In this document: positions 1 through 8,142 of the stretch, piece by piece
Layout: the number at the start of each line of letters is the position of its first letter
Numbering within the stretch: the first letter of the stretch is position 1
Assembly: GCF_001637225.1 (NCBI RefSeq)
Contig: NZ_LVJI01000053.1
Span: 19,525-83,524, forward strand
Direction: 5' to 3'
Length of the DNA: 64,000 nucleotides
Source: Paenibacillus antarcticus
Lineage (GTDB): Bacteria > Bacillota > Bacilli > Paenibacillales > Paenibacillaceae
Made by a program: the position numbers and the translations under genes
Notes under the pieces: model-generated
Databases searched by the model: none
What the model was told of the DNA's origin: nothing
The model's input: only the letters and a program-made list of their open reading frames with translations

Positions 1-1056
1 TACAGAGAATGGTGCTCCAGTTACAAGCGCTAACCTTAAGGTCTGATTGAGTCTTTTGTGAATCGTAACCATATCTTTACGGGTTGCTGCCTCTGATAAG
101 GATGGAACGAGCGAGACTGCTAATGCAGCAGTAAGTGCCCCTGGTAGTAGCAATAATGGGATGATCATACCTTGCAAGGCTCCATACTGAGCAGTGACAA
201 CGGAGGTGGCGAAACCAGCTAACGCAAGACTTTGTGCCGTAATTATGGATTCGAATAAATAAGAGAAGGATCCGACAAGCTTGCCTGCAGTAACAGGGAT
301 CGTAATCTTCAGTAATCGACGAAGTACCTTTTTTTGAGGAATGCTAACGGGTTCAGTTTCTAAGTTGTTATATGTATCAGGATCGTCTCCCTTTTTATTC
401 TCAGCATGATACTGCCATAACAATATAAGGAGACCAATAAATTCACCGGCCATAACCCCCAACATGGCTCCAGCCGCTCCAAATTCAATTCCTTTGGGCA
501 GAAGAAGGAATGAGAACCAAAGTACACAGACAATCCTAGCCACTGTCTCTACTATGGAAGATAGGGCTGATGGAATCATATTCTGTTTTCCTTGGAAATA
601 TCCCCGATAGACAGAGGATACGGCGACAATTACTAGCATGGGACTCATACCTACAAATGTATGATAGACTCTGGGGTCTGTCAGTATGGTCTGGGTTATC
701 CAAGGGGCGAAGAAGATGGACAATAGCATGAATATAATACCTAGTGTAATTGTTAATGCTAGACTTATGCGTAAGACAGTTTGGGAAGCCTTGGGATTAT
801 TTGCTGCCTCAGCTTCGGATACAATCTTGGATACAGCTAGGGGGATACCACCCGTTATTATCGTCATCAATACGATGAAAAATGGATATCCGAGTTGGTA
901 AATCCCAACACCTTCCGCTCCAATGATACGGGGTAAAATAATACGAGGGATAAACCCTAATATACGATTAATGATACCTGCTGCCACTAATATTAAGGTC
1001 CCTTGTATAAATGTTTGTTTCTGATATTTATTTAGTTGTCTCTTAGGCTTCTTCAC
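1..1056 (-). CDS. spoVB: Stage V sporulation protein B (SpoVB), 3' end cut by window edge
   Basis: This is a polytopic membrane protein of the MATE/MOP flippase superfamily (SpoVB/MurJ-like), needed for spore cortex synthesis, probably as a lipid-linked precursor flippase. The reverse strand stays open from a GTG at 1056 to the window edge, giving 352 residues of an expected 520 or so. The start has a GAGGGGTGA ribosome binding site just upstream. The N-terminus reads KKPKRQLNKYQKQTFIQGT, then hydrophobic helices with the family stretches NRILGFIPRIILPR and GIPLAVSKIVSEAE, and later RGYFQGKQNM. It is divergent from comN, as in B. subtilis. The C-terminal third is not visible. Family assignment is firm; the exact orthologue is inferred from synteny. 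Confidence 0.88.
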   Translation of the reverse strand, partial: MKKPKRQLNKYQKQTFIQGTLILVAAGIINRILGFIPRIILPRIIGAEGVGIYQLGYPFFIVLMTIITGGIPLAVSKIVSEAEAANNPKASQTVLRISLALTITLGIIFMLLSIFFAPWITQTILTDPRVYHTFVGMSPMLVIVAVSSVYRGYFQGKQNMIPSALSSIVETVARIVCVLWFSFLLLPKGIEFGAAGAMLGVMAGEFIGLLILLWQYHAENKKGDDPDTYNNLETEPVSIPQKKVLRRLLKITIPVTAGKLVGSFSYLFESIITAQSLALAGFATSVVTAQYGALQGMIIPLLLLPGALTAALAVSLVPSLSEAATRKDMVTIHKRLNQTLRLALVTGAPFSV

Positions 1057-1244
1057 CTGCTCACCCCTCTTTTTCGAGTCAAGCTTAGCCGGTTGTCCAG
1101 CATGACCATTACTATATGGATATGCTCAACCTGTCCATTCTCATGCGTAAGCTTTGTAATTCATTTCATAGAAAAAGGAAAATCGGGTTTCAAGGTCGAA
1201 TAACTTGTTAAGAGATACAGACATCATAGAGAGGAGGAGTACGC

Positions 1245-1502
1245 GTGGGAGTAGAAGATTTAAGTAGCGTCCAACTCAATGAGGATATTCAGATGATGTG
1301 TAAGAGCAAAGCCGAAGAATTTAGACTTATCGGATATGAGCACGTGACTGGTAAAGATGTATGGAATTGCGTTAGTTCAAAATACGAAAAGGAAGGCTTT
1401 CCTCCGATCTATAAGTTAGTCAACGATATTTTATCTCTGAAAGTAACGGGGTTTATGAATTTTATGACAATGTCGGCCTATAGGGGATCTACTTTTGAAT
1501 AG
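1245..1502 (+). CDS. comN: ComN-like post-transcriptional regulator
   Basis: A small soluble protein of 85 residues, slightly shorter than B. subtilis ComN (YrzD). It starts with GTG after a GAGGAGGAG ribosome binding site. The pattern ELxxMCKSKAEEF, then GYEHVTGKDVWNCV and KYEKEGFPPIYKLVNDIL fits the ComN family. In B. subtilis that protein affects comE mRNA and sits between spoVB and secDF, exactly the position here. Function is inferred from family resemblance and synteny. No catalytic residues are expected. Confidence 0.75.
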   Translation: MGVEDLSSVQLNEDIQMMCKSKAEEFRLIGYEHVTGKDVWNCVSSKYEKEGFPPIYKLVNDILSLKVTGFMNFMTMSAYRGSTFE

Positions 1503-1585
1503 AAGAGGTCCTTTTTGTTTTGGAAAGGAAAGGGTAATGATAATGTTAAATTTTGCGGTGACACGAATTTTACAATATTGATAAA

Positions 1586-1614
1586 TTGACTGCATTTTAA
1601 CGCATGGCTATAAT
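1586..1614 (+). promoter_or_regulatory. Sigma-A promoter for secD-secF
   Basis: TTGACT at 1586-1591 and TATAAT at 1609-1614 are separated by exactly 17 bases. The -10 lies 36 bases before the secD start. Transcription would begin near 1621. Confidence 0.8.
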
Positions 1615-1650
1615 AGGAATATTGAGAACGAAAGGGGAACTAAGATCGGC

Positions 1651-2904
1651 ATGAAAAGAATTATTAGTTTTTTCGTTACAGTGATCGTGTTAGCTGGCGT
1701 AATGGCAGTAACAACTCCAGGATTACTCGATAAGGTCCGATTGGGCCTTGACCTTAAGGGAGGATTTGAAATTCTCTATGAGGCTAAGCCATTAGAAGAA
1801 GGACAAGCCGTTACTAAAGAATCCTTGAACCGTACAGCCCAGAGTTTAGAGAAGCGGGCAAATGTCTTAGGAACAAGTGAGCCAGAAGTGACAACAGAAG
1901 GAACTAACCGCATTCGTCTGAAGATCGCTGGCGTAACCAACGAGGCTGAGGTTAGGAAGAAAATGAAAGAACCTGCGAATCTAACGTTTCGTAGTTCACC
2001 GACTGGTGGCAAGGAAGATGCTGATTTCACTAAAATCGAACTCTTAGGAAGCGATTTTAAAGAGAATGGTGCAGAAGTGGGTTATGACTCTCTAAACCAA
2101 CCTGAAATTAGTATCCAAGTGAAGGATAAAGCTAAATTCACAGAAATTACAACACGTCTTATCGGCAAAGAATTAGGTATTTTCTTAGATGAAACGATGT
2201 TGTCTGCTCCGGTTGTAAGATCGGAATTAACTGATGGAAAAGCTTCCATTAGTGGTAACTACACAAATGATGAAGCTAAGAATCTTCGGGATACGATTAA
2301 CCTAGGTGCGTTACCACTAAGCCTGACGGAAAAGTATTCTCAAAGCGTAGGAGCTACACTAGGTAAACAATCATTAGATCAGACGATTGTTGCGGGTCTA
2401 ATCGCTTCGGCCTTTATTCTTCTTTTCATGATTGGGATATATCGTTTACCTGGATTATTAGCGAGTTTTGCTCTGATCTTGCACACATGGTTACTTATTT
2501 TAGTATTCGTTCTAGCCGATTTCACATTAACTCTGCCTGGTATAGCAGCATTTATACTCGGGATAGGGATGGCTGTAGATGCTAATATCATAACCAATGA
2601 ACGAATTAGAGAAGAAATGCGTAATGGTAGAAGTGTATTGTCTTCCGTTAAATTAGGAAATAAATCTTCTTTCCGTACGATAATCGATTCTAATGTTACG
2701 ACAATCATTGTTGCGAGCTTTATGTTTTATTTCGGAACAGGTGCTGTAAAAGGATTCGCATTAGTACTCATTGTTGAAATTGTATTGAGTATTGCAACGA
2801 ACGTTTACTTCTCCCACTGGTTGCTTAGCCTCTTGGTTAAGTCAGGCCTACTTAAAGAACCGAAGCAATTTGGTGTGAAGGAGAGTGAAATTCGTGAACT
2901 TTAA
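1651..2904 (+). CDS. secD: Protein translocase subunit SecD
   Basis: SecD is the larger partner of the SecDF complex, which uses the proton motive force to help pull secreted proteins out of SecYEG. The 417-residue protein starts with a membrane helix (about residues 5-22). The RLGLDLKGGFEILYEA D1 motif follows, then a large extracytoplasmic domain (about 30-245) and five C-terminal helices. The D4 motif GIGMAVDANIITNERI lies near residue 305. It is a separate gene from secF, unlike the fused SecDF of B. subtilis. An AAAGGGGA ribosome binding site lies about 13 bases upstream. Its 3' end overlaps the start of secF. Confidence 0.96.
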   Translation: MKRIISFFVTVIVLAGVMAVTTPGLLDKVRLGLDLKGGFEILYEAKPLEEGQAVTKESLNRTAQSLEKRANVLGTSEPEVTTEGTNRIRLKIAGVTNEAEVRKKMKEPANLTFRSSPTGGKEDADFTKIELLGSDFKENGAEVGYDSLNQPEISIQVKDKAKFTEITTRLIGKELGIFLDETMLSAPVVRSELTDGKASISGNYTNDEAKNLRDTINLGALPLSLTEKYSQSVGATLGKQSLDQTIVAGLIASAFILLFMIGIYRLPGLLASFALILHTWLLILVFVLADFTLTLPGIAAFILGIGMAVDANIITNERIREEMRNGRSVLSSVKLGNKSSFRTIIDSNVTTIIVASFMFYFGTGAVKGFALVLIVEIVLSIATNVYFSHWLLSLLVKSGLLKEPKQFGVKESEIREL

Positions 2905-3790
2905 GAAAGAAATTGATTTTGTTCATGTTAGTAAATATTTTTATACGGTGTCCATCATTTTAACCATCGTAGGGATTATCTGTCTTTCTGTCTTTGGTTT
3001 GAATTTTGGAGTAGATTTTCGCTCTGGTTCCAATGTAGATATAACGCTCTCTAAGTCGTTAACACAGAGTCAAATTGACCCCATTCTCAAGAAGATTGGG
3101 ATTGATGAGGGAACCAGTATTACGCCAGGTGAAAAACGGATGAATATTCGTTTCACTGAAAAGCTAACAGAAGAGCATGATAATCTACTAAGAACTGAGA
3201 TTCAAAAGTTGGATAGTGCAGCATCTTTTGAGGTCAATACAGTAGATACAGAGATGGCTAAAGAACTTGGAAAAAATGCTATCTATGCAGTGCTTCTATC
3301 TTTTATTGGTATCGTTATTTATGTGAGTATTCGTTTTGAATGGCGTTTTGCAATAGCAGCTATATTGTCGCTCATTCATGATGCATTCTTGGTTATCACG
3401 GTGTTCTCTATATTCCGTTTAGAAGTGGATTTGATTTTCATCACCGCCGTACTGACAATCATTGGTTATTCTATTAATGACACGATTGTTATATTCGACC
3501 GGATACGTGAGAATTTACGTTTCGCTAAGCTGAAGACGAACGAGGACCTTGTTCACTTGGTGAACAAGAGTGTGAATCAAATGCTTAAGCGTTCCATTTA
3601 TACGGCACTTACTGTCTTTATTGCAGCGCTCTTCCTGTTCCTATTTGGAGGAGAATCCATTAAAATGTTCTCCTTTGCTATGGTTATTGGACTTGTGTTC
3701 GGAGCTTATTCTTCGATCTTTATTGCAAGCCCATTCTGGTTTTTCCTTAAGACTAAAGAAAAGAATAAAAAAATTGGAAAAACATCATAA
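2894..3790 (+). CDS. secF: Protein translocase subunit SecF
   Basis: SecF pairs with SecD as a six-helix RND-type membrane protein. The FGVDFRSGSNVDI motif is near residue 35 and the conserved YSINDTIVIFDRIREN motif near residue 200. I place the start at GTG 2894, ten bases after AAGGAG at 2878-2883. An in-frame GTG at 2885 is too close to that site to be used. The gene therefore begins inside the last codons of secD (11-base overlap), which implies translational coupling and balanced production. The product is 298 residues, normal for the family. Confidence 0.95.
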   Translation: MNFKKEIDFVHVSKYFYTVSIILTIVGIICLSVFGLNFGVDFRSGSNVDITLSKSLTQSQIDPILKKIGIDEGTSITPGEKRMNIRFTEKLTEEHDNLLRTEIQKLDSAASFEVNTVDTEMAKELGKNAIYAVLLSFIGIVIYVSIRFEWRFAIAAILSLIHDAFLVITVFSIFRLEVDLIFITAVLTIIGYSINDTIVIFDRIRENLRFAKLKTNEDLVHLVNKSVNQMLKRSIYTALTVFIAALFLFLFGGESIKMFSFAMVIGLVFGAYSSIFIASPFWFFLKTKEKNKKIGKTS

Positions 3791-3817
3791 GCTTAAGGGA
3801 AATTGGAATAAAACAAA

Positions 3818-3850
3818 GAAAGCCGCGGTCTATGATGACGCGGCTTTCAT
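3818..3850 (+). terminator. Terminator after secDF
   Basis: A 10-bp perfect GC-rich stem (3818-3827 with 3839-3848) has an 11-base loop. Its 3' arm ends in TTTC and leads into AT-rich sequence. The U-tract is weak. Confidence 0.6.
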
Positions 3851-3966
3851 ATTGATTAGATATGTTGGGGTGCACCATTAGACGCCATTGTTATTGTGAG
3901 ATGGGATGACCACGTATGTAGAGAGAATAGAGTTATCGGCATTGAAGTTGCTAGAGGGGGGCTCAT

Positions 3967-4914
3967 GTGACTATACAACGTTTAGCGCCAACGGAAACCG
4001 TAACTTGGACAGGAATTATTTGTGAATTCGGTCTTGCTTTGTTTAAAGGGATTGTTGGATATTTCTCAGATAGCAAGGCTTTACTAGGAGATGCATTGTA
4101 TTCAGCGACGGAAGCTTCTACTTCATTAGCAGAAAAAATTCCTTTGAAACAACCGACTACGCATAGAGGTAATCGTAAATCTGCTAAAACATCACCTGTA
4201 ATAGCCATTCTTTTTTCAGTCTTAGTTCTTATAGGAGGATTACAAATTGCTACGAGTGCGATTATGAATCTTTCGAAAGAAGACCTGAAATCACCGGAGC
4301 CATTCTCAGTGATTGCTATCTTTGTATCTCTCGCGGTAAGAGAAGCTATCTTTCAATTTCAATATCGTGTATCCAAAAAAAGAAATGAAGGTAAACATAC
4401 CGTATATGTTGCAAAACACCGTCTAGGTTTATATTCATCTTTTATCGTATTATTAGGTGTTATTCTTTCGTTCACAGGTGATATGTACGGGTGGCCTGGA
4501 TTATTATACATGGATTCTATTGCAGCTTTAATTGTATCCGTTCTTGTACTAAGAAAAGGGTATCTTATAATCGTGAATTCTGTTTATGGGAGGATTGCTC
4601 ATCAGGAAATAGAAGAAGAAAATTCCGCTAATTTTATTGATACAGTCCAACGCGTGCACGGAATCATAACAGTGGATGATCTGAAATCACATGAACATGG
4701 GCATTATATTATTATTTATGTAAAAGTGAGTGTTAATCCGCGAATTACGGTTTTGGAAGCGCAAGATATTGCTGAGCGTGCGAAGAAACTTTTGATGAAT
4801 CGGTTTCTACATGTTAGTGATGTGAATATTCAAGTAGTTCCTTATGATCCTGGGTACCCTTACAAGTCTAATCATGAATTAACAAGTCGGGATACGCCGA
4901 CATTACTCCAGTAG
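3967..4914 (+). CDS. Cation diffusion facilitator-like membrane protein with altered metal site
   Basis: A 315-residue protein with the overall layout of cation diffusion facilitators (CDF/ZnT): six predicted helices in the first 210 residues and a C-terminal ferredoxin-like domain. The helix 2 segment SKALLGDALYSATEA matches the family pattern SKALLADGLHSASD, but the HxxxD ligand pair reads Y45 and E49. In helix 5 the usual HxxxD aligns with K150 and G154. All four ligands of the transport site are thus replaced, so zinc or manganese transport is doubtful. It starts with GTG after GAGGGGGG and lies between secF and recJ. A structural, regulatory or altered-substrate role is possible. Confidence 0.8.
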   Translation: MTIQRLAPTETVTWTGIICEFGLALFKGIVGYFSDSKALLGDALYSATEASTSLAEKIPLKQPTTHRGNRKSAKTSPVIAILFSVLVLIGGLQIATSAIMNLSKEDLKSPEPFSVIAIFVSLAVREAIFQFQYRVSKKRNEGKHTVYVAKHRLGLYSSFIVLLGVILSFTGDMYGWPGLLYMDSIAALIVSVLVLRKGYLIIVNSVYGRIAHQEIEEENSANFIDTVQRVHGIITVDDLKSHEHGHYIIIYVKVSVNPRITVLEAQDIAERAKKLLMNRFLHVSDVNIQVVPYDPGYPYKSNHELTSRDTPTLLQ

Positions 4915-4966
4915 TCACAATGTTGAATGAAATATGAACAAGGTAGGGAAAGAAAGGTGAACACAC

Positions 4967-7363
4967 GTGCTCCATTCGAAGTATAAGTGGCAGCCACAGG
5001 CATACGACGCTAATGCTAGTCAACAATTCGCTGAGGTATTGTCTATTTCTCCGATGCTTGCTTCCCTTCTTATCTCAAGAGGAATTTGCACCGTTGAAGA
5101 GGCTAACATGTTTATAAAAGGGAATATGGATGATTTACATGATCCTTTCCTGTTACACGGAATGACAGAAGCGGTTCCTAGAATTCTCCAAGCTGTTGAT
5201 AGTGAAGAACATATTTTAGTATATGGGGACTATGATGCAGACGGGGTATCGAGTACATCATTGATGATCCATCTCATGCGCCACTTGGGGGCATCCTTCG
5301 ATATTTACATACCACATCGTTCTAACGAGGGGTATGGGCTTCATAACCATGCGATGGATTGGGCTCATCAACAAGGAGTCTCATTAATGATAACAGTTGA
5401 TACAGGAATAAGTGCGGTTGAGCAGGTAGCTTATGCTAATTCCTTAGGGATTGATGTTATTATTACGGATCACCACGAGCCTCCTGAGGTTTTGCCAAAT
5501 GCTTACGCCCTCATTAATCCTAAGCTATCTGATTGCTCATATCCATATAAAGGATTAGCCGGTGTAGGGGTGGCATACAAGTTATGTCAGGCTTTATTAG
5601 GCAATCCTCCTATCGAATGGACAGAGCTTGTAGCGATTGGAACTGTAGCTGATTTAATGCCACTGACAGGTGAGAATCGTATCTTAGTTCAGACGGGGAT
5701 TGCATCCATGCGCAAATCGTCTTTTCAAGGAATTAAGGCTTTACTCGAAGTGAGTGGCATTGTTAAGGAGACAGTAACTTCCACCAACATTGCGTTTGGT
5801 ATGGCTCCTAGAATTAATGCAAGTGGAAGATTAGATCATGCAGGAAGAGCCGTATCTTTATTGACTACTGAAGATTCATCGGTTGCTCTAGGTCTTGCCC
5901 ACGAGTTAGATCATTTGAATAAACAAAGACAACAGGTTGTAGAAGATATCCTTCAAGAAGCACTTACACAACTGGAGACAAAGATACAGAATGGTGGTCT
6001 ACCGTCTTGCATTGTGTTGGCAGGTAAAGGTTGGAATGTCGGTGTAGTAGGCATTGTAGCATCTAAAATATTAGAACGTTACTATCGTCCGGTCCTCATA
6101 TTAGGCATTGATGAAGGGACAGGCACATGTAAAGGTTCTGCTCGTTCAATACCTGGACTTGATATGTATGATGCTTTAACGTCATGCAAACATTTAATGG
6201 ATCATTATGGTGGTCATCCTGCAGCAGCAGGAATGAGTCTGCCAATAGAACACTTAAGTGAATTTGAAATTGCACTAAATCAATATGCAAAGACCATTCT
6301 AGTCACAGAGGATCTCATTCCTGTAGTTGAGGCCGATGGGGAATGGAAGATATCAGATTTATCTATCTCAGTTATTGAAGAGTTAGAGTTATTACAACCA
6401 TTTGGGATGGCTAATCCAGTTCCACGGTTCATTATCAGGGATGTTGTGTTGCAAGAAAGTCGTACAATGGGACGCGAACATAATCACCTTAGACTTACGA
6501 TGCAACAAGGAAATAACAGGCTAGAAGCTGTTGCTTTCGGTCAAGGAAATCTTTCTGAGCTACTGACCTCAGGGAGTTCCTTGGATGTTATCGGAGAATT
6601 GTCAATTAATGAATGGAATGGTTCCCGCAAACTGCAACTTATGCTTCATGATCTAGCGATATCTGAACCCCAAGTGTATGATTTGCGTGGCGCGAAAGAT
6701 CCACAGATGGAGATAAATCGTTATCTACAAATGATGGGTCCTCGCTTACGTGGTCAATCTTCACAAGTTGGTGTAATTTTTGAAGAAAAGCGGCTAGCGG
6801 ATATAAGAAATGATTTGAACGAACTATCCCTTTGGGTATATGATAAGAACGGTGGAATGATAAGCTCTAATTCATTGGCAGAACAAGGGAAGGATGATAT
6901 AACGACTTTGTTTGTTTTGGACGCACCGCTGTCTCCTCGGCAGTTAGATGAAATGATGACAACATATAAGTCATTACGAAATATCGTCTTACTACATGAC
7001 ATGGATGTCCCAGAGAAACTTCAAGTTCCTGATCGGGAATTATTTAAAAAGTTGTATATATTATTGTCTCGTATTGGATCTGTTCCTGTATCTGAAAGAG
7101 ATGTATTATCACAGATCAGTCGTCAATCATCAACATCTGTGAGGATGCTCTCTATGATGATGGATGTATTTGAAGAGTTGTCCTTTATTGAACGAAGTCA
7201 AGGTTCTATAACGATTGTGTCTAAACCTCCCAAGAAAGACCTGGATGATTCATTACACTTTCGGGAGCTAGGAAAACTTGCAGAAATGGAGCAGAATTTG
7301 TTCCATACGAACACAATGCAATTGACAAATTGGATGATAACCCTGTTAAAGGCTATTTCATAA
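4967..7363 (+). CDS. recJ: Single-stranded-DNA-specific exonuclease RecJ
   Basis: RecJ degrades single-stranded DNA 5' to 3' in recombination and repair. The 798-residue protein has the DHH-family motif I YGDYDADGVSST near residue 87, motif III ITDHHEPPEVLPNA near residue 167, and the DHHA1 motif GGHPAAAGMSL near residue 415. An OB-fold domain follows (about 450-565), then a roughly 200-residue C-terminal extension. That extension is typical of the long Firmicutes form and longer than in E. coli (577 residues). GTG start after AGAAAGGTGA. It appears to be co-transcribed with apt, because no terminator separates them. Confidence 0.96.
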   Translation: MLHSKYKWQPQAYDANASQQFAEVLSISPMLASLLISRGICTVEEANMFIKGNMDDLHDPFLLHGMTEAVPRILQAVDSEEHILVYGDYDADGVSSTSLMIHLMRHLGASFDIYIPHRSNEGYGLHNHAMDWAHQQGVSLMITVDTGISAVEQVAYANSLGIDVIITDHHEPPEVLPNAYALINPKLSDCSYPYKGLAGVGVAYKLCQALLGNPPIEWTELVAIGTVADLMPLTGENRILVQTGIASMRKSSFQGIKALLEVSGIVKETVTSTNIAFGMAPRINASGRLDHAGRAVSLLTTEDSSVALGLAHELDHLNKQRQQVVEDILQEALTQLETKIQNGGLPSCIVLAGKGWNVGVVGIVASKILERYYRPVLILGIDEGTGTCKGSARSIPGLDMYDALTSCKHLMDHYGGHPAAAGMSLPIEHLSEFEIALNQYAKTILVTEDLIPVVEADGEWKISDLSISVIEELELLQPFGMANPVPRFIIRDVVLQESRTMGREHNHLRLTMQQGNNRLEAVAFGQGNLSELLTSGSSLDVIGELSINEWNGSRKLQLMLHDLAISEPQVYDLRGAKDPQMEINRYLQMMGPRLRGQSSQVGVIFEEKRLADIRNDLNELSLWVYDKNGGMISSNSLAEQGKDDITTLFVLDAPLSPRQLDEMMTTYKSLRNIVLLHDMDVPEKLQVPDRELFKKLYILLSRIGSVPVSERDVLSQISRQSSTSVRMLSMMMDVFEELSFIERSQGSITIVSKPPKKDLDDSLHFRELGKLAEMEQNLFHTNTMQLTNWMITLLKAIS

Positions 7364-7372
7364 TACCCAGTT

Positions 7373-7510
7373 GTATCGCTCAAAACATTGGTTTATGCTT
7401 TGGAAGTATGTTTTTAGAAGTAAACCCAAGAAGTATCGCTCAAAACATTAGTTTATGCTTTCGAGGTATGCTTTTCGAAGTAAACCAAGAAGTATCGCTC
7501 AAAACATTTT
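7373..7510 (+). repeat. Tandem 60-bp hairpin repeat in the apt leader (2.3 copies)
   Basis: Copy 1 is 7373-7432 (60 bases), copy 2 is 7433-7491 (59 bases), and a partial third copy is 7492-7510, running straight into the apt ribosome binding site. Each unit begins GTATCGCTCAAAACATT. Each contains GTTTATGCTT and GAAGTAAACC, which pair as an imperfect hairpin. AAAACAT occurs three times (7382, 7442, 7501) and ATGTTTT (7408-7414) can pair with the copy before or after it. A 25-base core of the unit recurs before helD at about 20 of 25 positions. Confidence 0.85.
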
Positions 7511-7524
7511 AGGAGGAAATTAAC

Positions 7525-8043
7525 TTGAATTTAAAAGATTCTATTCGTGTCATTCCTGATTTTCCAGAACAGGGAATTAGCTTTAAAGATATAACAACGT
7601 TACTTAAAGATGGTGTGATGTACAAGAAAGCGATTGATGAACTTAAAGAGCTTATTAAGCATCTTGAAATAGATCTTATTGCTGGTCCAGAGGCTCGCGG
7701 TTTTGTCGTAGGAGCACCTCTTGCTTACGCATTGGGCGTTGGTTTTGTTCCGATTCGTAAAAGCGGTAAACTTCCTTATGAGACTATCGAATTGGGATAT
7801 AACTTGGAATATGGTAATGACAGTCTAGCGATGCACACGGATGCTATTGAGAAAGGTCAAAAAGTATTAATTGCTGATGATCTTCTTGCTACGGGTGGAA
7901 CGATCTCAACTTCAGTTAACTTAGTTCGCCAACTAGGTGGGGTTGTAGTGGGGGCTGCTTTCTTAATTGAGTTAGATCCATTAAAAGGACGCGACAAATT
8001 GACGGATGTTGAAGTGTTCTCACTTCTATCTTACGAAGACTAG
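7525..8043 (+). CDS. apt: Adenine phosphoribosyltransferase
   Basis: Apt makes AMP from adenine and PRPP in purine salvage. The 172-residue protein has the N-terminal family pattern RVIPDFPEQGISFKDIT, the flexible-loop region RKSGKLPYET and the PRPP-binding motif VLIADDLLATGGT near residue 115. Length is normal. The start is TTG, with AGGAGG at 7511-7516 and an 8-base spacer. The repeat array directly upstream ends at this ribosome binding site, so the hairpins could affect translation. It follows recJ and is closed by a strong terminator. Confidence 0.97.
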   Translation: MNLKDSIRVIPDFPEQGISFKDITTLLKDGVMYKKAIDELKELIKHLEIDLIAGPEARGFVVGAPLAYALGVGFVPIRKSGKLPYETIELGYNLEYGNDSLAMHTDAIEKGQKVLIADDLLATGGTISTSVNLVRQLGGVVVGAAFLIELDPLKGRDKLTDVEVFSLLSYED

Positions 8044-8085
8044 AGATTACGTTCTAGCTTTAAGGGCTTATTGATACGACAAAAG

Positions 8086-8118
8086 ACCTCTTCCTACTTT
8101 TTAGGGAAGAGGTTTTTT
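8086..8118 (+). terminator. Terminator between apt and uraA
   Basis: A 9-bp stem, ACCTCTTCC (8086-8094) with GGAAGAGGT (8105-8113), has a 10-base loop and six Ts at 8113-8118. It lies between convergent genes and could act in both directions. Confidence 0.85.
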
Positions 8119-8142
8119 GTTCAGCAATGACAAATTAGGGAT

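Noticed and set aside
3621..3881. 86-codon ORF running past the end of secF
   Set aside because: It is a shadow frame of secF, lacks a ribosome binding site and runs through the terminator stem.
7373..7510. CRISPR array
   Set aside because: The repeats are contiguous 60-bp tandem units without variable spacers, only 2.3 copies, and no cas genes are near.
7330..7512. Separate 60-codon ORF before apt
   Set aside because: It consists almost entirely of the tandem repeat and overlaps the end of recJ. Its repeating peptide reflects the DNA repeat and it has no ribosome binding site.
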